Shown here: positions 25,099-35,005 of the stretch, in pieces
Numbering within the stretch: the stretch's first letter is position 1
Layout: every line of letters begins with the position of its first letter
Source: Shouchella sp047238345
GTDB lineage: Bacteria; Bacillota; Bacilli; Bacillales; Bacillaceae_D
NCBI RefSeq assembly: GCF_047238345.1
Contig: NZ_JBDFMQ010000001.1
Span: 2,666,001 to 2,730,000, forward strand
Direction of reading: 5' to 3'
Length of the DNA: 64,000 bases
Notes under the pieces: model-generated
Told to the model about the DNA's origin: nothing
The model's input: only the letters and a program-made list of their open reading frames with translations
Databases searched by the model: none
Position numbers and translations under genes: made by a program

Positions 25099-26712
25099 TC
25101 TAAGCTTAAATTTATCCCCTAATACTTTACCTGCTAAATGGGAGCGAATGCCTAAATAAAAGTAGACAATGACGCCAGCACCTACACTTATAAAGAGCGG
25201 AACCGCTACACCAATTCGACTAACATCGTCACCTAACCAGACGCGCATTCCTCCCCAAATTAGTCCTACAGCGATCACCATAATCGTTGTAAATACCGCA
25301 ATTAGGACCGTTCTTCTAAAGATAATGGTATAGTCAAACGCTGCATGTCGACCAATGGCATAAATATTTAACGCAAGCGCGACACCGAATCCGATATATG
25401 TTGTCCAAATCGCACCATAAGGACCAAACCACAAAATAAAGACATAGGTCAAACTTAATTTTAATAGTAACCCAATAATAAGGCTTAACACAGCATTTTT
25501 TTGACGATTCATCCCTTGTAAAATGGAGCCAGTTACTGCATAAACCGCAAAAAGAATCGTAACAGGTGCATAGAATCGTAATGTTTCCACACCGAGAACA
25601 AAGCTTTCGTTCGCACCAAATAAGAAGTAATAAATCGGCTCTGCTAGCACAAACATGCCAAATGATGCTGGAATCGTAATAAATAAAATCACTTGATACG
25701 TTTGAGTGATATACGTTTGTAAGACCGTTTGATCACCAGAAACATACGCTCTTGTAATCGTTGGCACGAGCGTTATTGATAATGCTGTTGCGAGCGCCAT
25801 CGGAATTAACACAATCTTATGTGCCATCCCTGTTAATACACCAATATATGCCTTGCCTAGATGCCCTAATCCCGCTGCGGTCATCGCATCTTCTATCGTG
25901 TAGACATCAATCATTTGAAAGAGCGGTATCGATAAACCAACAAAGGATAATGGAAGCGCATATGAAATAAGCTCTTTATACATCTTTGGCAACTGTTGGC
26001 GGTTTTGAAGTGGTTGTTTCGTTTCTTCCACTTTTTTCAAGATATACGTACGTTGACTTCGATAATAATAGATTAACACAGCTAATCCACCGAAAGCCCC
26101 TACAAGCGCACCTAGAGTAGCAAACCCGACCGCAAGCGGCATATTGCCACTACCAAGATTCATGATAAGAAAAGCTGCTATTAAGATAAAGGCAATTCGA
26201 ATAATCTGTTCCAATACTTGCGAAACAGAAGTAGGGACCATTTGCTGAAACCCTTGCATGTACCCTCTCATTAACGACATCACTGGAATCACAAGAAGTG
26301 CAAAGCTGACCATTCGAATAACGAACACCACATCATCGAATACATACTGGTCCCCTTCATTTGCTGTATAAGCAACTGTCGCTAATAAAGGCGCTCCTAA
26401 AAATAAAATCCAAAACGATAGAAAGCCCATTATGAGCATTAGTGGAATGCCGGATTTAAATAAGCGATGAGCCGTATCATAATCGCCTAACGCATGATAT
26501 TTTGATACATATTTTGATAAAGCGACTGGTACGCCCATTGTCGCAAGTGCAATCATAATCCCGTACGGCATGTAGCCAGCTTGATAAAGGGCAACCCCTT
26601 GTTCTCCTACTAACGGGACAAAGGGAATAATATAAAGAAATCCAATGATTTTTGAAATAAGTGTTGCAAGGGTTAACGCTTTTGTTCCTTGCATTAATTT
26701 TGACCCAGCCAT
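25096..26712 (-). CDS. ytgP: Lipid II flippase MurJ / YtgP (MOP superfamily)
   Basis: Membrane protein of 538 residues with about 14 helices, of the MOP (MATE/MurJ/RfbX) superfamily. It begins MAGSKLMQGTKALTLATLISKIIGFLY, as YtgP proteins do. B. subtilis YtgP is the MurJ-type lipid II flippase; the same role is inferred. The neighbouring SEDS polymerases use the flipped lipid II, so the cluster is functionally coherent. A terminator separates it from the SEDS genes. Confidence 0.88.
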   Translation of the reverse strand: MAGSKLMQGTKALTLATLISKIIGFLYIIPFVPLVGEQGVALYQAGYMPYGIMIALATMGVPVALSKYVSKYHALGDYDTAHRLFKSGIPLMLIMGFLSFWILFLGAPLLATVAYTANEGDQYVFDDVVFVIRMVSFALLVIPVMSLMRGYMQGFQQMVPTSVSQVLEQIIRIAFILIAAFLIMNLGSGNMPLAVGFATLGALVGAFGGLAVLIYYYRSQRTYILKKVEETKQPLQNRQQLPKMYKELISYALPLSFVGLSIPLFQMIDVYTIEDAMTAAGLGHLGKAYIGVLTGMAHKIVLIPMALATALSITLVPTITRAYVSGDQTVLQTYITQTYQVILFITIPASFGMFVLAEPIYYFLFGANESFVLGVETLRFYAPVTILFAVYAVTGSILQGMNRQKNAVLSLIIGLLLKLSLTYVFILWFGPYGAIWTTYIGFGVALALNIYAIGRHAAFDYTIIFRRTVLIAVFTTIMVIAVGLIWGGMRVWLGDDVSRIGVAVPLFISVGAGVIVYFYLGIRSHLAGKVLGDKFKLR

Positions 26713-26823
26713 GACTTCCCCCGTTCAACCAAAAAAAAAGACTTCTTTCGCATTTTAGCATAGTTTGTCATCCATTGCCTTAACTATCCAATCCGACAAA
26801 AAGAATTCAATTTTTCTCCGCGT

Positions 26824-26865
26824 AAAAAAGCTAGTTTAACGAAAAATGTTGTCGTTAAACTAGCC
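26824..26865 (-). terminator. Terminator of the yjbQ/SMP-30 operon
   Basis: Perfect 12-bp stem GCTAGTTTAACG/CGTTAAACTAGC followed by TTTTTTA on the minus strand. Confidence 0.88.
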
Positions 26866-26874
26866 TGTCCTTAT

Positions 26875-27741
26875 TTAGTCATAGCTTTTGTATGAGCGTG
26901 AACCCACACCTTTAACATTTACTTTAGCAGTAAACAATCCACCGCTTTCTACTTCATTTTCTTTCGCTGCCGTTGTAATAAACAATGTCTGATAATCTTC
27001 GCCACCAAATGTACACGATGTTGTATGAGAAGCCGGTACTGTAACGGTTTCGATCACTTCACCGGTTGTTGGCTTGACTCTAATAACCGCTCCTGCTCCC
27101 CATAAAGCGACCCACAGCATCCCTTCTTTATCAATTGTCATGCCATCTGGGCTTCCTCCATAATCACTATAGGTGATGGGAACTGTTCCAATTGCCGTTA
27201 TGTTCCTTGTGTCCTCAGCTTCATACCGATAAATGCTGGTTGTGTTTGAAGTTGTTTCATTATGATAAAAGAGTTGCTTCGACTCGTCCCAAGCCATACC
27301 ATTTGAGATCGTTAAGTCTTTTACTTTCTCATGAATGGTCCCGTCCTCATCAAGTAGATATAAAATCCCACGATTATCTTTGCCATTAAACGCCATCGTT
27401 CCTGCCCATAAGCGACCTTGAGGGTCACATTTAGCATCATTGAAACGGACCGCTTTCCCTCCATCAGGTAAGAGAAAGAGAGGCGTTAAACGATCTCCGA
27501 CGTATCGATACAGTCCATCCCTCATAGCGAGCACAAAACCACCATGGTCCGTTTTCACAACTGCTGTTACGTGCTGCGCAAAAGGTAACGTATCCAACTT
27601 TTCGGAGGTTGGATCATAACTGTGTAGCTTGTAACCATCAATATCCACCCAGAGCAAACGTTTCTCGTGCTCATCCCAAAAAGGGCCTTCTCCTAACAAG
27701 GCTCTACCGTCCCAAACTTTTTTCGCTTTAATCGTTTTCAT
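26875..27741 (-). CDS. SMP-30/gluconolactonase family hydrolase
   Basis: Six-bladed beta-propeller lactonase of 288 residues. Metal-binding motifs: LLGEGPFWDE (Glu), RFNDAKCDPQGRLWAGTM (Asn/Asp), ISNGMAWDE and GSPDGMTIDKEGMLWVALWG (Asp). It likely opens a sugar lactone; substrate unknown. Its ATG overlaps the stop of the upstream YjbQ-like gene by four bases, so the two are coupled. Confidence 0.88.
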   Translation of the reverse strand: MKTIKAKKVWDGRALLGEGPFWDEHEKRLLWVDIDGYKLHSYDPTSEKLDTLPFAQHVTAVVKTDHGGFVLAMRDGLYRYVGDRLTPLFLLPDGGKAVRFNDAKCDPQGRLWAGTMAFNGKDNRGILYLLDEDGTIHEKVKDLTISNGMAWDESKQLFYHNETTSNTTSIYRYEAEDTRNITAIGTVPITYSDYGGSPDGMTIDKEGMLWVALWGAGAVIRVKPTTGEVIETVTVPASHTTSCTFGGEDYQTLFITTAAKENEVESGGLFTAKVNVKGVGSRSYKSYD

Positions 27742-28139
27742 CCTTCGACTCCTTTTACCGCAAATGACCGATTGCGACGTGGACCATCAAATTCACAAAA
27801 ATAGATCCCTTGCCAAGTTCCTAATACAAGCTCACCTTCGACTATTAAAACGGTTTGAGATGGTCCTACAGTGGACGTTTTCAAATGAGCGGCTGTATTT
27901 CCTTCCATATGTAAGTCGCTCTCTTGATTCCACGGGTACACTTCATCTAATCGTCGTAAAAAATCTGTTACAACATCAGGATCTGCATTTTCGTTTACTG
28001 TAATTCCAGCTGTCGTATGGAGGGATTGAACGATGACAAATCCATTCTGAATTCCCTGATCTTTTATTTCAGCTTTCACCTTTTCGGTGATATCAATCAT
28101 TTCACTGTGCGCATTTGTATTGATCATGTACGTTTTCAT
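27738..28139 (-). CDS. UPF0047 / YjbQ family protein
   Basis: Protein of 133 residues in the YjbQ family: VQSLHTTAGITVNENADPDV, the conserved HLKTSTVGPSQTV, and the C-terminal LGTWQGIYFCEFDGPR. Family members show weak thiamine-phosphate synthase activity; the real role is not settled. First gene of a two-gene operon with the SMP-30 hydrolase. Confidence 0.85.
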   Translation of the reverse strand: MKTYMINTNAHSEMIDITEKVKAEIKDQGIQNGFVIVQSLHTTAGITVNENADPDVVTDFLRRLDEVYPWNQESDLHMEGNTAAHLKTSTVGPSQTVLIVEGELVLGTWQGIYFCEFDGPRRNRSFAVKGVEG

Positions 28140-28225
28140 CTTTTTATCGTCTCCTTTCTTTCTGTCATACCCGTGTGCAACTTCAAACTAACCTTACATC
28201 GTGACATTTGTCATTGGAGTTAATA

Positions 28226-28442
28226 CGTATGACCATCCTTCGTATATGCCGCATTCACATAAGAGAATCCACTTCCCCCCTCATGAAAAAACGTTGTTAA
28301 CACAAGCTCGCCTCAACAACGAAAAGAGATGCACCTCTCTCCAGGAACGATTCACAATCAACTATCGCACATTTTAACGAAGCTTGATTGTGAAAATCGA
28401 GTGGAAGCTGTGCATCTCGCAGTGAATAAAGGCTGGATTTAA
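28226..28442 (+). pseudogene. Decayed NarL/LuxR-type response regulator (C-terminal remnant)
   Basis: In one frame (to about 28322) the plus strand encodes TYDHPSYMPHSHKRIHFPPHE, then KTLLTQARLNNEK. In another (from about 28319) it encodes KEMHLSPGTIHNQLSHILTK, then LDCENRVEAVHLAVNKGWI and TAA at 28440. Joined, this is the linker and GerE/LuxR helix-turn-helix of a DesR-like response regulator, with the turn between the helices deleted and the frame shifted. There is no receiver domain and no start codon. The stop overlaps the stop of the convergent M20 gene. Confidence 0.75.
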
Positions 28443-29620
28443 GGTTTCACGAGATAATGATTGGCTAGCGCAATAAACAATGACGTAATGTTTTTAAGTG
28501 CTTGCTCATCAAAATCAAATCGAGGATGGTGATGAGGGAATTGGGTAAATTCCTCCTCTGTTCGACCGCCAACATGGAAAAAGGCGCCTGGTTTCTCGGT
28601 TAAATAATAGGCAAAATCCTCTCCACCTAAAATAGGAGGCGCCATAATCACACTGTTCTCTCCTAACGTTTCAGTAGCCAATTTACGGACAATTGCGCTT
28701 TCTTCTTCACTATTTACAAGGGTTGGATAGCCGTTTAAATAATCGATTTCAGTGGACACATGAGCGCTCTGCTCCTTTCCACTCACAATCGACCGCATTT
28801 CCTCTTCCACTTTTTGTCGAGCATCAGGATCAAACGTACGAACAGTACCCTCTATCGTTGCCGTATCCGCTATCACGTTAAAAGCGGTTCCTGCTTGAAA
28901 CACACCAACCGTCACAACTGCTGGTGCCATTGGATCAATTCTCCGACTTACAATCGTTTGCAGTTCATTCACAAGCTGACTTCCGACCACAATGGAATCA
29001 AGGGTTGTATGTGGCTGCGCACCGTGTCCCCCTTTTCCTTGGATATGGATCTTAAATTTATCGACGGCAGCCATAACTGCACCAGGCGTACAGCTCATGT
29101 TGCCTAAAGGAAGATGGCTTGAAACATGGGCACCAAAAATCGCATCAACCCCGTCCAAGCAACCATCCGCTACCATTTCTCTTGCTCCGCCTGGTGGCAA
29201 TTCTTCGGCATGTTGAAAAATGAGCACAATTGTCCCGGCTAGTTGATCGACCTGCTCTTTCATAATCGCTGCGAAACCGAGTAACGCGGCGGTATGCCCA
29301 TCGTGGCCACATGCGTGCATTTTTCCAGGTACTTTGGAAGCATAAGCCACTTCATTTTCTTCTTCAATCGGTAAGGCGTCAAAATCTGCGCGGAAGGCTA
29401 TGGTTTTTCCTGGCTTCGTCCCTTTTATTCTTGCTACAATGCCACGGCCTCCTACACCAGTGGTTAGATCGGTAATGCCTAATTTCCTTAACTGTTTTTC
29501 GATATAAAGTGGCGTTTCTACTTCTTCAAACGATAATTCTGGATGTTCGTGTAAGTGTCTCCGCCACATCACCATCTGTTCAAATACGTGCGTGACTTTT
29601 TCTTTCGCCTCCAACAACAT
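28439..29620 (-). CDS. M20 family N-acyl-amino-acid amidohydrolase
   Basis: Zinc amidohydrolase of 393 residues (hippurate hydrolase / N-acyl-L-amino acid amidohydrolase group). Visible motifs: WRRHLHEHPELSFEE, the metal site HACGHDGHTAALLG (near 105-118), catalytic QHAEELPPGG and the lid-domain GKGGHGAQPH; the late metal His is in GGEDFAYY/GAFFHVGGR. ATG 29620 is preferred (AGAAAGG nine bases upstream); ATG 29626 and GTG 29629 are in frame. Substrate unknown. Confidence 0.9.
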   Translation of the reverse strand: MLLEAKEKVTHVFEQMVMWRRHLHEHPELSFEEVETPLYIEKQLRKLGITDLTTGVGGRGIVARIKGTKPGKTIAFRADFDALPIEEENEVAYASKVPGKMHACGHDGHTAALLGFAAIMKEQVDQLAGTIVLIFQHAEELPPGGAREMVADGCLDGVDAIFGAHVSSHLPLGNMSCTPGAVMAAVDKFKIHIQGKGGHGAQPHTTLDSIVVGSQLVNELQTIVSRRIDPMAPAVVTVGVFQAGTAFNVIADTATIEGTVRTFDPDARQKVEEEMRSIVSGKEQSAHVSTEIDYLNGYPTLVNSEEESAIVRKLATETLGENSVIMAPPILGGEDFAYYLTEKPGAFFHVGGRTEEEFTQFPHHHPRFDFDEQALKNITSLFIALANHYLVKP

Positions 29621-29754
29621 GTCCATCACCCTTTCTCTATTCTTCTTTCACCTTCGCTCTTTTTCTACGATTTCCTGCAACATTTTCATGCTTTTGTTTT
29701 TCGTCAGAATGTGTACAATAGAAAGATACTGTTTTAACGATAGGTGGAAAAAAG

Positions 29755-31014
29755 ATGTACGATGTAGTAATTATTGGTGGAGGGCCCTCTGGTTTAATGG
29801 CAGCTGTCGCCGCTGCTGAAAACGGAGCAAAAGTCCTTTTACTTGATAAAGGGAATAAATTAGGCCGAAAACTAGCCATTTCCGGTGGCGGACGGTGCAA
29901 CGTCACCAACCGAATGGAACACAAGCAATTAATCGAGCACATCCCCGGAAATGGACGCTTTATGCACAGCCCTTTTTCCGTTTTTGATAATGAAAACATT
30001 ATTACCTTTTTTGAAAATTTAGGGATTCAACTAAAAGAAGAAGACCGGGGACGTATGTTCCCTATTAGCGACAAGGCACAGACGGTTGTCGATACACTCC
30101 TAAATCGTATTCGATCATTGAAGGTTGACATTCGTACGAATACAGAAGTTGGAGATCTGCACTTTTCGGAAGAAGATCTACATTCCGTTTTGTTAAAAGA
30201 CGGAACAACAGTTGCCACGAAGGCAGTCATCATTGCGACTGGTGGAAAATCTGTCCCTCATACAGGGAGTAATGGAAGTGGGTATCCGTGGGCAAAAAAA
30301 GCAGGTCACACGATTACAGAGCTTTATCCAACCGAAGTTCCAATCACCATTGATCAACCGTTTATTACGAATAAAGATCTACAAGGACTATCACTACGGG
30401 AAATTGAACTAACGGTTACAGCACCAAACGGCAAAAAAATCAAAACCCATGAAGGCGATATGATCTTCACACATTTTGGCATCTCAGGCCCTGCAGCCCT
30501 TCGGTGTAGCCAATACGTCGTCAAAGCATTAAAGAAATACAACGCGCAGTGGGTGCCGATGAGCATTCAGCTTTTCCCTGGTTCTTCCCATGAAGATCTA
30601 TTTCAACAACTCGTTAAATTAATAAAAGCTGAGCCAAGAAAAGCATTAAAAACGGTCTTAAAGGGCTTTGCTCCTGAACGATTGCTCACGTTCCTTTATA
30701 AGGACCTTAACATTAACGAGCAAGAAGTATGTGCCAATACATCTCACGAAGCACTACGAAAACTCGCACAAACATTAACGGCTTTTCCTTTAAAAGCAAA
30801 CGGAACCTTATCAATTGAAAAAGCATTTGTTACAGGTGGCGGCGTAAGCGTGAAAGAAATTGAGCCAAAAACGATGCAGTCTCGGAAAACAAAAGGGCTT
30901 TATTTCTGTGGGGAAGTACTTGATATCCACGGCTATACTGGTGGATATAACATTACATGTGCCTTTTCTACTGGCTATACAGCTGGTTCTGGTGCGGCAT
31001 TGAATAGCAAATAA
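29755..31014 (+). CDS. ytfP: HI0933-type FAD-dependent oxidoreductase
   Basis: Flavoprotein of 419 residues with N-terminal dinucleotide-binding motif IIGGGPSGLMAAVAAAENG (residues 6-24), the family signature LGRKLAISGGGRCNVTN (40-56) and C-terminal GLYFCGEVLDIHGYTGGYN. Proteins of this family are FAD enzymes of unresolved substrate. It corresponds to B. subtilis YtfP, which also lies in this region. Monocistronic. Confidence 0.9.
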   Translation: MYDVVIIGGGPSGLMAAVAAAENGAKVLLLDKGNKLGRKLAISGGGRCNVTNRMEHKQLIEHIPGNGRFMHSPFSVFDNENIITFFENLGIQLKEEDRGRMFPISDKAQTVVDTLLNRIRSLKVDIRTNTEVGDLHFSEEDLHSVLLKDGTTVATKAVIIATGGKSVPHTGSNGSGYPWAKKAGHTITELYPTEVPITIDQPFITNKDLQGLSLREIELTVTAPNGKKIKTHEGDMIFTHFGISGPAALRCSQYVVKALKKYNAQWVPMSIQLFPGSSHEDLFQQLVKLIKAEPRKALKTVLKGFAPERLLTFLYKDLNINEQEVCANTSHEALRKLAQTLTAFPLKANGTLSIEKAFVTGGGVSVKEIEPKTMQSRKTKGLYFCGEVLDIHGYTGGYNITCAFSTGYTAGSGAALNSK

Positions 31015-31046
31015 AAAGCAGAGTGCCATGAGCACCCTGCTTTTTC
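31012..31046. terminator. Terminator between ytfP and leuS
   Basis: AAAAAGCAGAGTGC-CATGA-GCACCCTGCTTTTT hairpin with one mismatch, usable in both directions. Confidence 0.8.
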
Positions 31047-31047
31047 G

Positions 31048-33462
31048 TTATCCGACAACGATGTTCACAAGTTTTCCAGGAACAGCAATAATCTTACGGA
31101 TCGCTTTGTCGCCAATGGCTTCTTGAACTTTTGCATCTGCTTTGGCAGCTGCTTCTAGTTCGTCTTTCGAAGCCGTTTTTGCTACAACCAATTTGGCTTT
31201 TACTTTGCCGTTAATTTGAACAACGACTTCGATTTCATTTTCAACTAATAGGGACTCATCGTACGTCGGCCACTCCGCATAAGCAATCGATTCACTATGA
31301 CCAAGCTTTTGCCAAATTTCTTCAGCAATATGTGGCGCAATCGGAGAAAGCAACTTCACGAAGCCTTCTGCCAATTCTTTAGGCAAAATATCTTGTTTAT
31401 TTGCTTCGTTAACGAATACCATTAGCTGTGAAATACCGGTATTAAAGCGAATTTCAGTAAAGTCTTCTGTTACCTTTTTCACCGTTTGATGATACGTCCG
31501 TGTCAGCACGTCTGTTGCCTCTGCATCTTGAACTTTATCGTTCAATTGCCCGGTTTCTTCGTTTACAATGAGTCGCCATACACGCTCTAGGAAACGTCTT
31601 GAACCATCAAGTCCATTTGTCGACCAAGCAATCGATGCATCAAGTGGCCCCATAAACATTTCATAAAGGCGAAGTGTATCAGCACCGTGAGTCGCAATGA
31701 TATCGTCTGGATTGACCACATTTCCTTTTGACTTACTCATTTTCTCATTGTTGTCTCCAAGAATCATCCCTTGGTTAAACAGTTTTTGGAACGGCTCTTT
31801 TGTTGGGACAACGCCAATATCGTATAAGAACTTGTGCCAGAATCGTGCATAAAGAAGATGGAGAACCGCATGTTCAACGCCACCGATATAGATATCAACT
31901 GGCAACCATGCCTTCGCTTTTTCTGGATCTACAAGCACGTCTTCATTGGTTGGATCGATATAGCGTAGATAGTACCAGCAGCTACCTGCCCACTGGGGCA
32001 TTGTGTTTGTCTCACGACGGCCTTTCATACCTGTTTTAGAATCTGTTACTTCAAGCCAGTCTGTTGCGTTGGCAAGCGGTGATTCCCCTGTACCAGAAGG
32101 TTTTATCTCATCAAGTTCTGGCAACATGAGCGGTAGCTCACTTTCAGCCACCGTCGACATCGACCCATCTTCCCAATGGATCACTGGAATCGGCTCGCCC
32201 CAATAACGCTGTCTGCTAAATAACCAGTCGCGCAGGCGATACGTAATTTTTTTCGAACCAGAGCCACTCTCTTCAAGCCACGCTATCATTTTTGTGATTG
32301 CCTCTTCTTTATGAAGCCCGTTCAAAAAGTCAGAATGTACATGTTCGCCATCCCCAGTATGAGCTTCTTGAGACAAGTCACCGCCGGCAACAACTTCTTT
32401 TATCGGTAGGTCAAATGTTTTGGCAAATTCATAGTCACGCTCATCATGACCAGGAACAGCCATTACCGCGCCAGTACCATAGCTGATCAATACATAATCT
32501 GCAACCCAGACTGGAATTTCTGCTCCATTAGCTGGATTAATTGCATAGGCTCCTGTGAACGCGCCAGTCTTTTCTTTCGCAAGGTCCGTACGTTCTAGGT
32601 CACTTTTCAACGAAACTTGTTTCTTGTATGCTTCAACCGTTTCCTTCTGCTCACTTGTTGTAATTTGATCAACAAGTTTGTGTTCAGGAGCAAGAACCAT
32701 GTACGTTGCACCAAACAATGTATCGGGACGAGTCGTAAACACCCTTACCTCTTCACCGTTAATGTCGAACGTTACTTCTGCACCTTCTGATTTGCCGATC
32801 CAGTTGCGCTGCATGTCTTTCAAACTTTCTGGCCAGTCAAGGTCTTCTAAATCCTCAAGCAAACGATCGGCGTATTCCGTGATCCGTAATACCCACTGCT
32901 TCATCGGACGACGCTCAACTGGGTGACCTCCACGTTCTGACACCCCGTCGACTATCTCTTCATTTGCCAGCACGGTACCAAGCGCAGGACACCAGTTCAC
33001 TGCCACTTCGTCCACATAAGCAAGACCTTTTTCATATAGTTTAATAAAGATCCACTGCGTCCACTTATAGTAGTCTGGATCTGTTGTGCTAATTTCACGA
33101 TCCCAGTCATAAGAGAATCCTAGTTCTTGGATTTGACGCTTAAAGGTTTCAATGTTTTCCTTTGTAAAAATCGCTGGATGATTCCCTGTATCAAGTGCAT
33201 ATTGCTCTGCTGGTAAGCCAAACGCATCCCACCCCATTGGGTGTAACACGTTATACCCCTGCATTCGCTTCATACGAGCAAGAATATCCGTTGCCGTATA
33301 GCCTTCTGGGTGCCCTACATGCAAGCCAGATCCTGATGGGTATGGAAACATGTCAAGCGCATAGAAGTTTGGTTTATTCTGATCTTCTGTTGTTTTGAAC
33401 GTTTTATTGTCTTGCCAAAACGTCCGCCATTTCTTTTCAATTTGTTGATGTGAAAATGACAT
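31048..33462 (-). CDS. leuS: Leucyl-tRNA synthetase
   Basis: Class I synthetase of 804 residues. HIGH-type motif GLHVGHPEGYT at 46-56; CP1 editing domain with TTRPDTLFGATYM and AVPGHDERD; catalytic KMSKSKGNVVNPD near residue 575; C-terminal anticodon domain and extension. It is preceded by a leucine-specifying T-box leader, so expression should respond to uncharged tRNA-Leu. Confidence 0.98.
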   Translation of the reverse strand: MSFSHQQIEKKWRTFWQDNKTFKTTEDQNKPNFYALDMFPYPSGSGLHVGHPEGYTATDILARMKRMQGYNVLHPMGWDAFGLPAEQYALDTGNHPAIFTKENIETFKRQIQELGFSYDWDREISTTDPDYYKWTQWIFIKLYEKGLAYVDEVAVNWCPALGTVLANEEIVDGVSERGGHPVERRPMKQWVLRITEYADRLLEDLEDLDWPESLKDMQRNWIGKSEGAEVTFDINGEEVRVFTTRPDTLFGATYMVLAPEHKLVDQITTSEQKETVEAYKKQVSLKSDLERTDLAKEKTGAFTGAYAINPANGAEIPVWVADYVLISYGTGAVMAVPGHDERDYEFAKTFDLPIKEVVAGGDLSQEAHTGDGEHVHSDFLNGLHKEEAITKMIAWLEESGSGSKKITYRLRDWLFSRQRYWGEPIPVIHWEDGSMSTVAESELPLMLPELDEIKPSGTGESPLANATDWLEVTDSKTGMKGRRETNTMPQWAGSCWYYLRYIDPTNEDVLVDPEKAKAWLPVDIYIGGVEHAVLHLLYARFWHKFLYDIGVVPTKEPFQKLFNQGMILGDNNEKMSKSKGNVVNPDDIIATHGADTLRLYEMFMGPLDASIAWSTNGLDGSRRFLERVWRLIVNEETGQLNDKVQDAEATDVLTRTYHQTVKKVTEDFTEIRFNTGISQLMVFVNEANKQDILPKELAEGFVKLLSPIAPHIAEEIWQKLGHSESIAYAEWPTYDESLLVENEIEVVVQINGKVKAKLVVAKTASKDELEAAAKADAKVQEAIGDKAIRKIIAVPGKLVNIVVG

Positions 33463-33487
33463 TCATATTCCTCCTTTTTCCAAGTCG

Positions 33488-33745
33488 ATAAAACACAAAA
33501 AGCCCTCATCCCTATCAAAGGGACGAGAGCTGTTATATCCCGCGGTACCACCCAGTTTATTAAGCGCATTCGCTTAATCACTTACACATAACGGTGTGTG
33601 CCGTTAAGAACTACTCAACGTTCATTCTTAATCACTAAAAGGCGAGTTCGCTACGCTATCTGACTGACTTGCACCAACCGTCAGCTCTCTTGTGTCCAAG
33701 CGTTCACTACTACTCCTTAATGGTTGTGTTTTCATTATCGATGAT
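33488..33745 (-). ncRNA. T-box leader of leuS (leucine specifier CTC)
   Basis: On the minus strand in order: a Stem I start GGAGTAGTAG, AG-bulge/GNUG region GAGAGC...GGTTGGTGCAAGTC, specifier GAACTCGCC (CTC, Leu, 33644-33646), the invariant T-box GGGTGGTACCGCG (33541-33553), then a terminator CTCTCGTCCCT...AGGGATGAGGGC with TTTTT. The antiterminator pairs with the T-box sequence when uncharged tRNA-Leu binds. The leader ends about 25 bases before leuS. Confidence 0.95.
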
Positions 33746-33805
33746 TATCGTCATTGTATGCAAAGTTATTCCCAATGTCAAGCAGGCATATACCTATTTT
33801 TCCTA

Positions 33806-35005
33806 TTATGAAGCCGATTGCTGTGCTTTTTCTTCTTTTTGCAAAGGTCGATCATACATGCGAACAAGAGGAATCGATAACAGCAAGAGTCCACTTATGA
33901 GTAGAAATAACCATTCAATTGAATAGAAGTCAACAATTAAGCCGCCTAACAAAGGACCAATCATTCTCCCACCAGTTGAAATGCTGTTTACAATTCCTTG
34001 ATAAGAACCTTCTTTCCCTTTAGGAGCAAGTTGATTCGCAATGGTAGGCACCGCTGGCCAGACAAACATTTCACCAATGGTTAAAATCAACATGGCAACG
34101 AGAAACATTGTAAAGACACTCGCTTGTGTTAACACTAAATAGGACAAGGCAAAAATAATGATGCCCGTTGTCATTTGCCCTTTGATGGTTAAGTGGAACT
34201 TTCGAATAATTAGGGCGATTAGAGGTTGTGCAAACACAATCATGAGGCCATTAATCGTCCAAAGTAAACTATAGAGAGGAAGCGCAATGCCTAAGTCTTG
34301 AATATGGACGGAAACATTCGCTTGCCACTGAGTATAACCAATCCATGAAATCAAGAACGCTCCACAAATCAGAATAAGGGCCTGCAAACGATAGTGCTTT
34401 TTAAACGGAACTTTTTGTGACACCCGTAGCGTAGCATCCGCAGTTCGACCAAGTTGTCCATCCCATTTACGAAAGAAAAAGGCAATAAACCCGAGCATAA
34501 AGACATGGACGGCTGCATTGGCGATAAACACATCCGTTAAACGGACAAGCGTCACAACTCCGATTAGTGCTGTCCCAAGGGAAACCCCCACATTTTGCGC
34601 CACATAAATCGCATTAAACGGTCGTCTGCCTCCTTCTGGCCACAGGCTTCCAGCTAATGCATACATGGACGGTGCCATCATCCCCGAACCGAAACCCATA
34701 CAAGCTAAAAATAAACCATAAAGCACATATGTTTCAAAAAAGAAAGCAAGTAAGATTGATGCACTTGCAGATGTCGTTGCGCCAATTAAAATCGTTCGAA
34801 ATGCGCCTAATTTATCAAATAAACGTCCACCGATTAAACTTCCAATCACACCAGCACCTGCATTGATCATTAACACAAACCCTGAAGCCGTTAACGTTTG
34901 GCCAAGAACTTGCGTCATAATGACAGCATTTAGCGGCCATAGAAACGAAGCACCGGTGATATTAATCGCTGTCGCAATAATAAGAATCCAAATGGATTTA
35001 GGCAT
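33806..35005 (-). CDS. yttB: MFS transporter
   Basis: Protein of 399 residues with twelve predicted helices and the MFS motif A-like GGRLFDKLGAFRT between helices 2 and 3. It resembles the DHA1-type drug efflux group. The name yttB is given by position next to leuS in B. subtilis and is tentative. Substrate unknown. GGAGGCGG precedes the start. Confidence 0.8.
   Translation of the reverse strand: MPKSIWILIIATAINITGASFLWPLNAVIMTQVLGQTLTASGFVLMINAGAGVIGSLIGGRLFDKLGAFRTILIGATTSASASILLAFFFETYVLYGLFLACMGFGSGMMAPSMYALAGSLWPEGGRRPFNAIYVAQNVGVSLGTALIGVVTLVRLTDVFIANAAVHVFMLGFIAFFFRKWDGQLGRTADATLRVSQKVPFKKHYRLQALILICGAFLISWIGYTQWQANVSVHIQDLGIALPLYSLLWTINGLMIVFAQPLIALIIRKFHLTIKGQMTTGIIIFALSYLVLTQASVFTMFLVAMLILTIGEMFVWPAVPTIANQLAPKGKEGSYQGIVNSISTGGRMIGPLLGGLIVDFYSIEWLFLLISGLLLLSIPLVRMYDRPLQKEEKAQQSAS

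Noticed and set aside
28326..28418. Long hairpin (GAGATGCAC...GTGCATCTC with inner TTCACAATCAA/TTGATTGTGAA) as a structured RNA or MITE
   Set aside because: The same bases translate into a recognisable LuxR-type helix-turn-helix, so decay of a response regulator gene explains them better.
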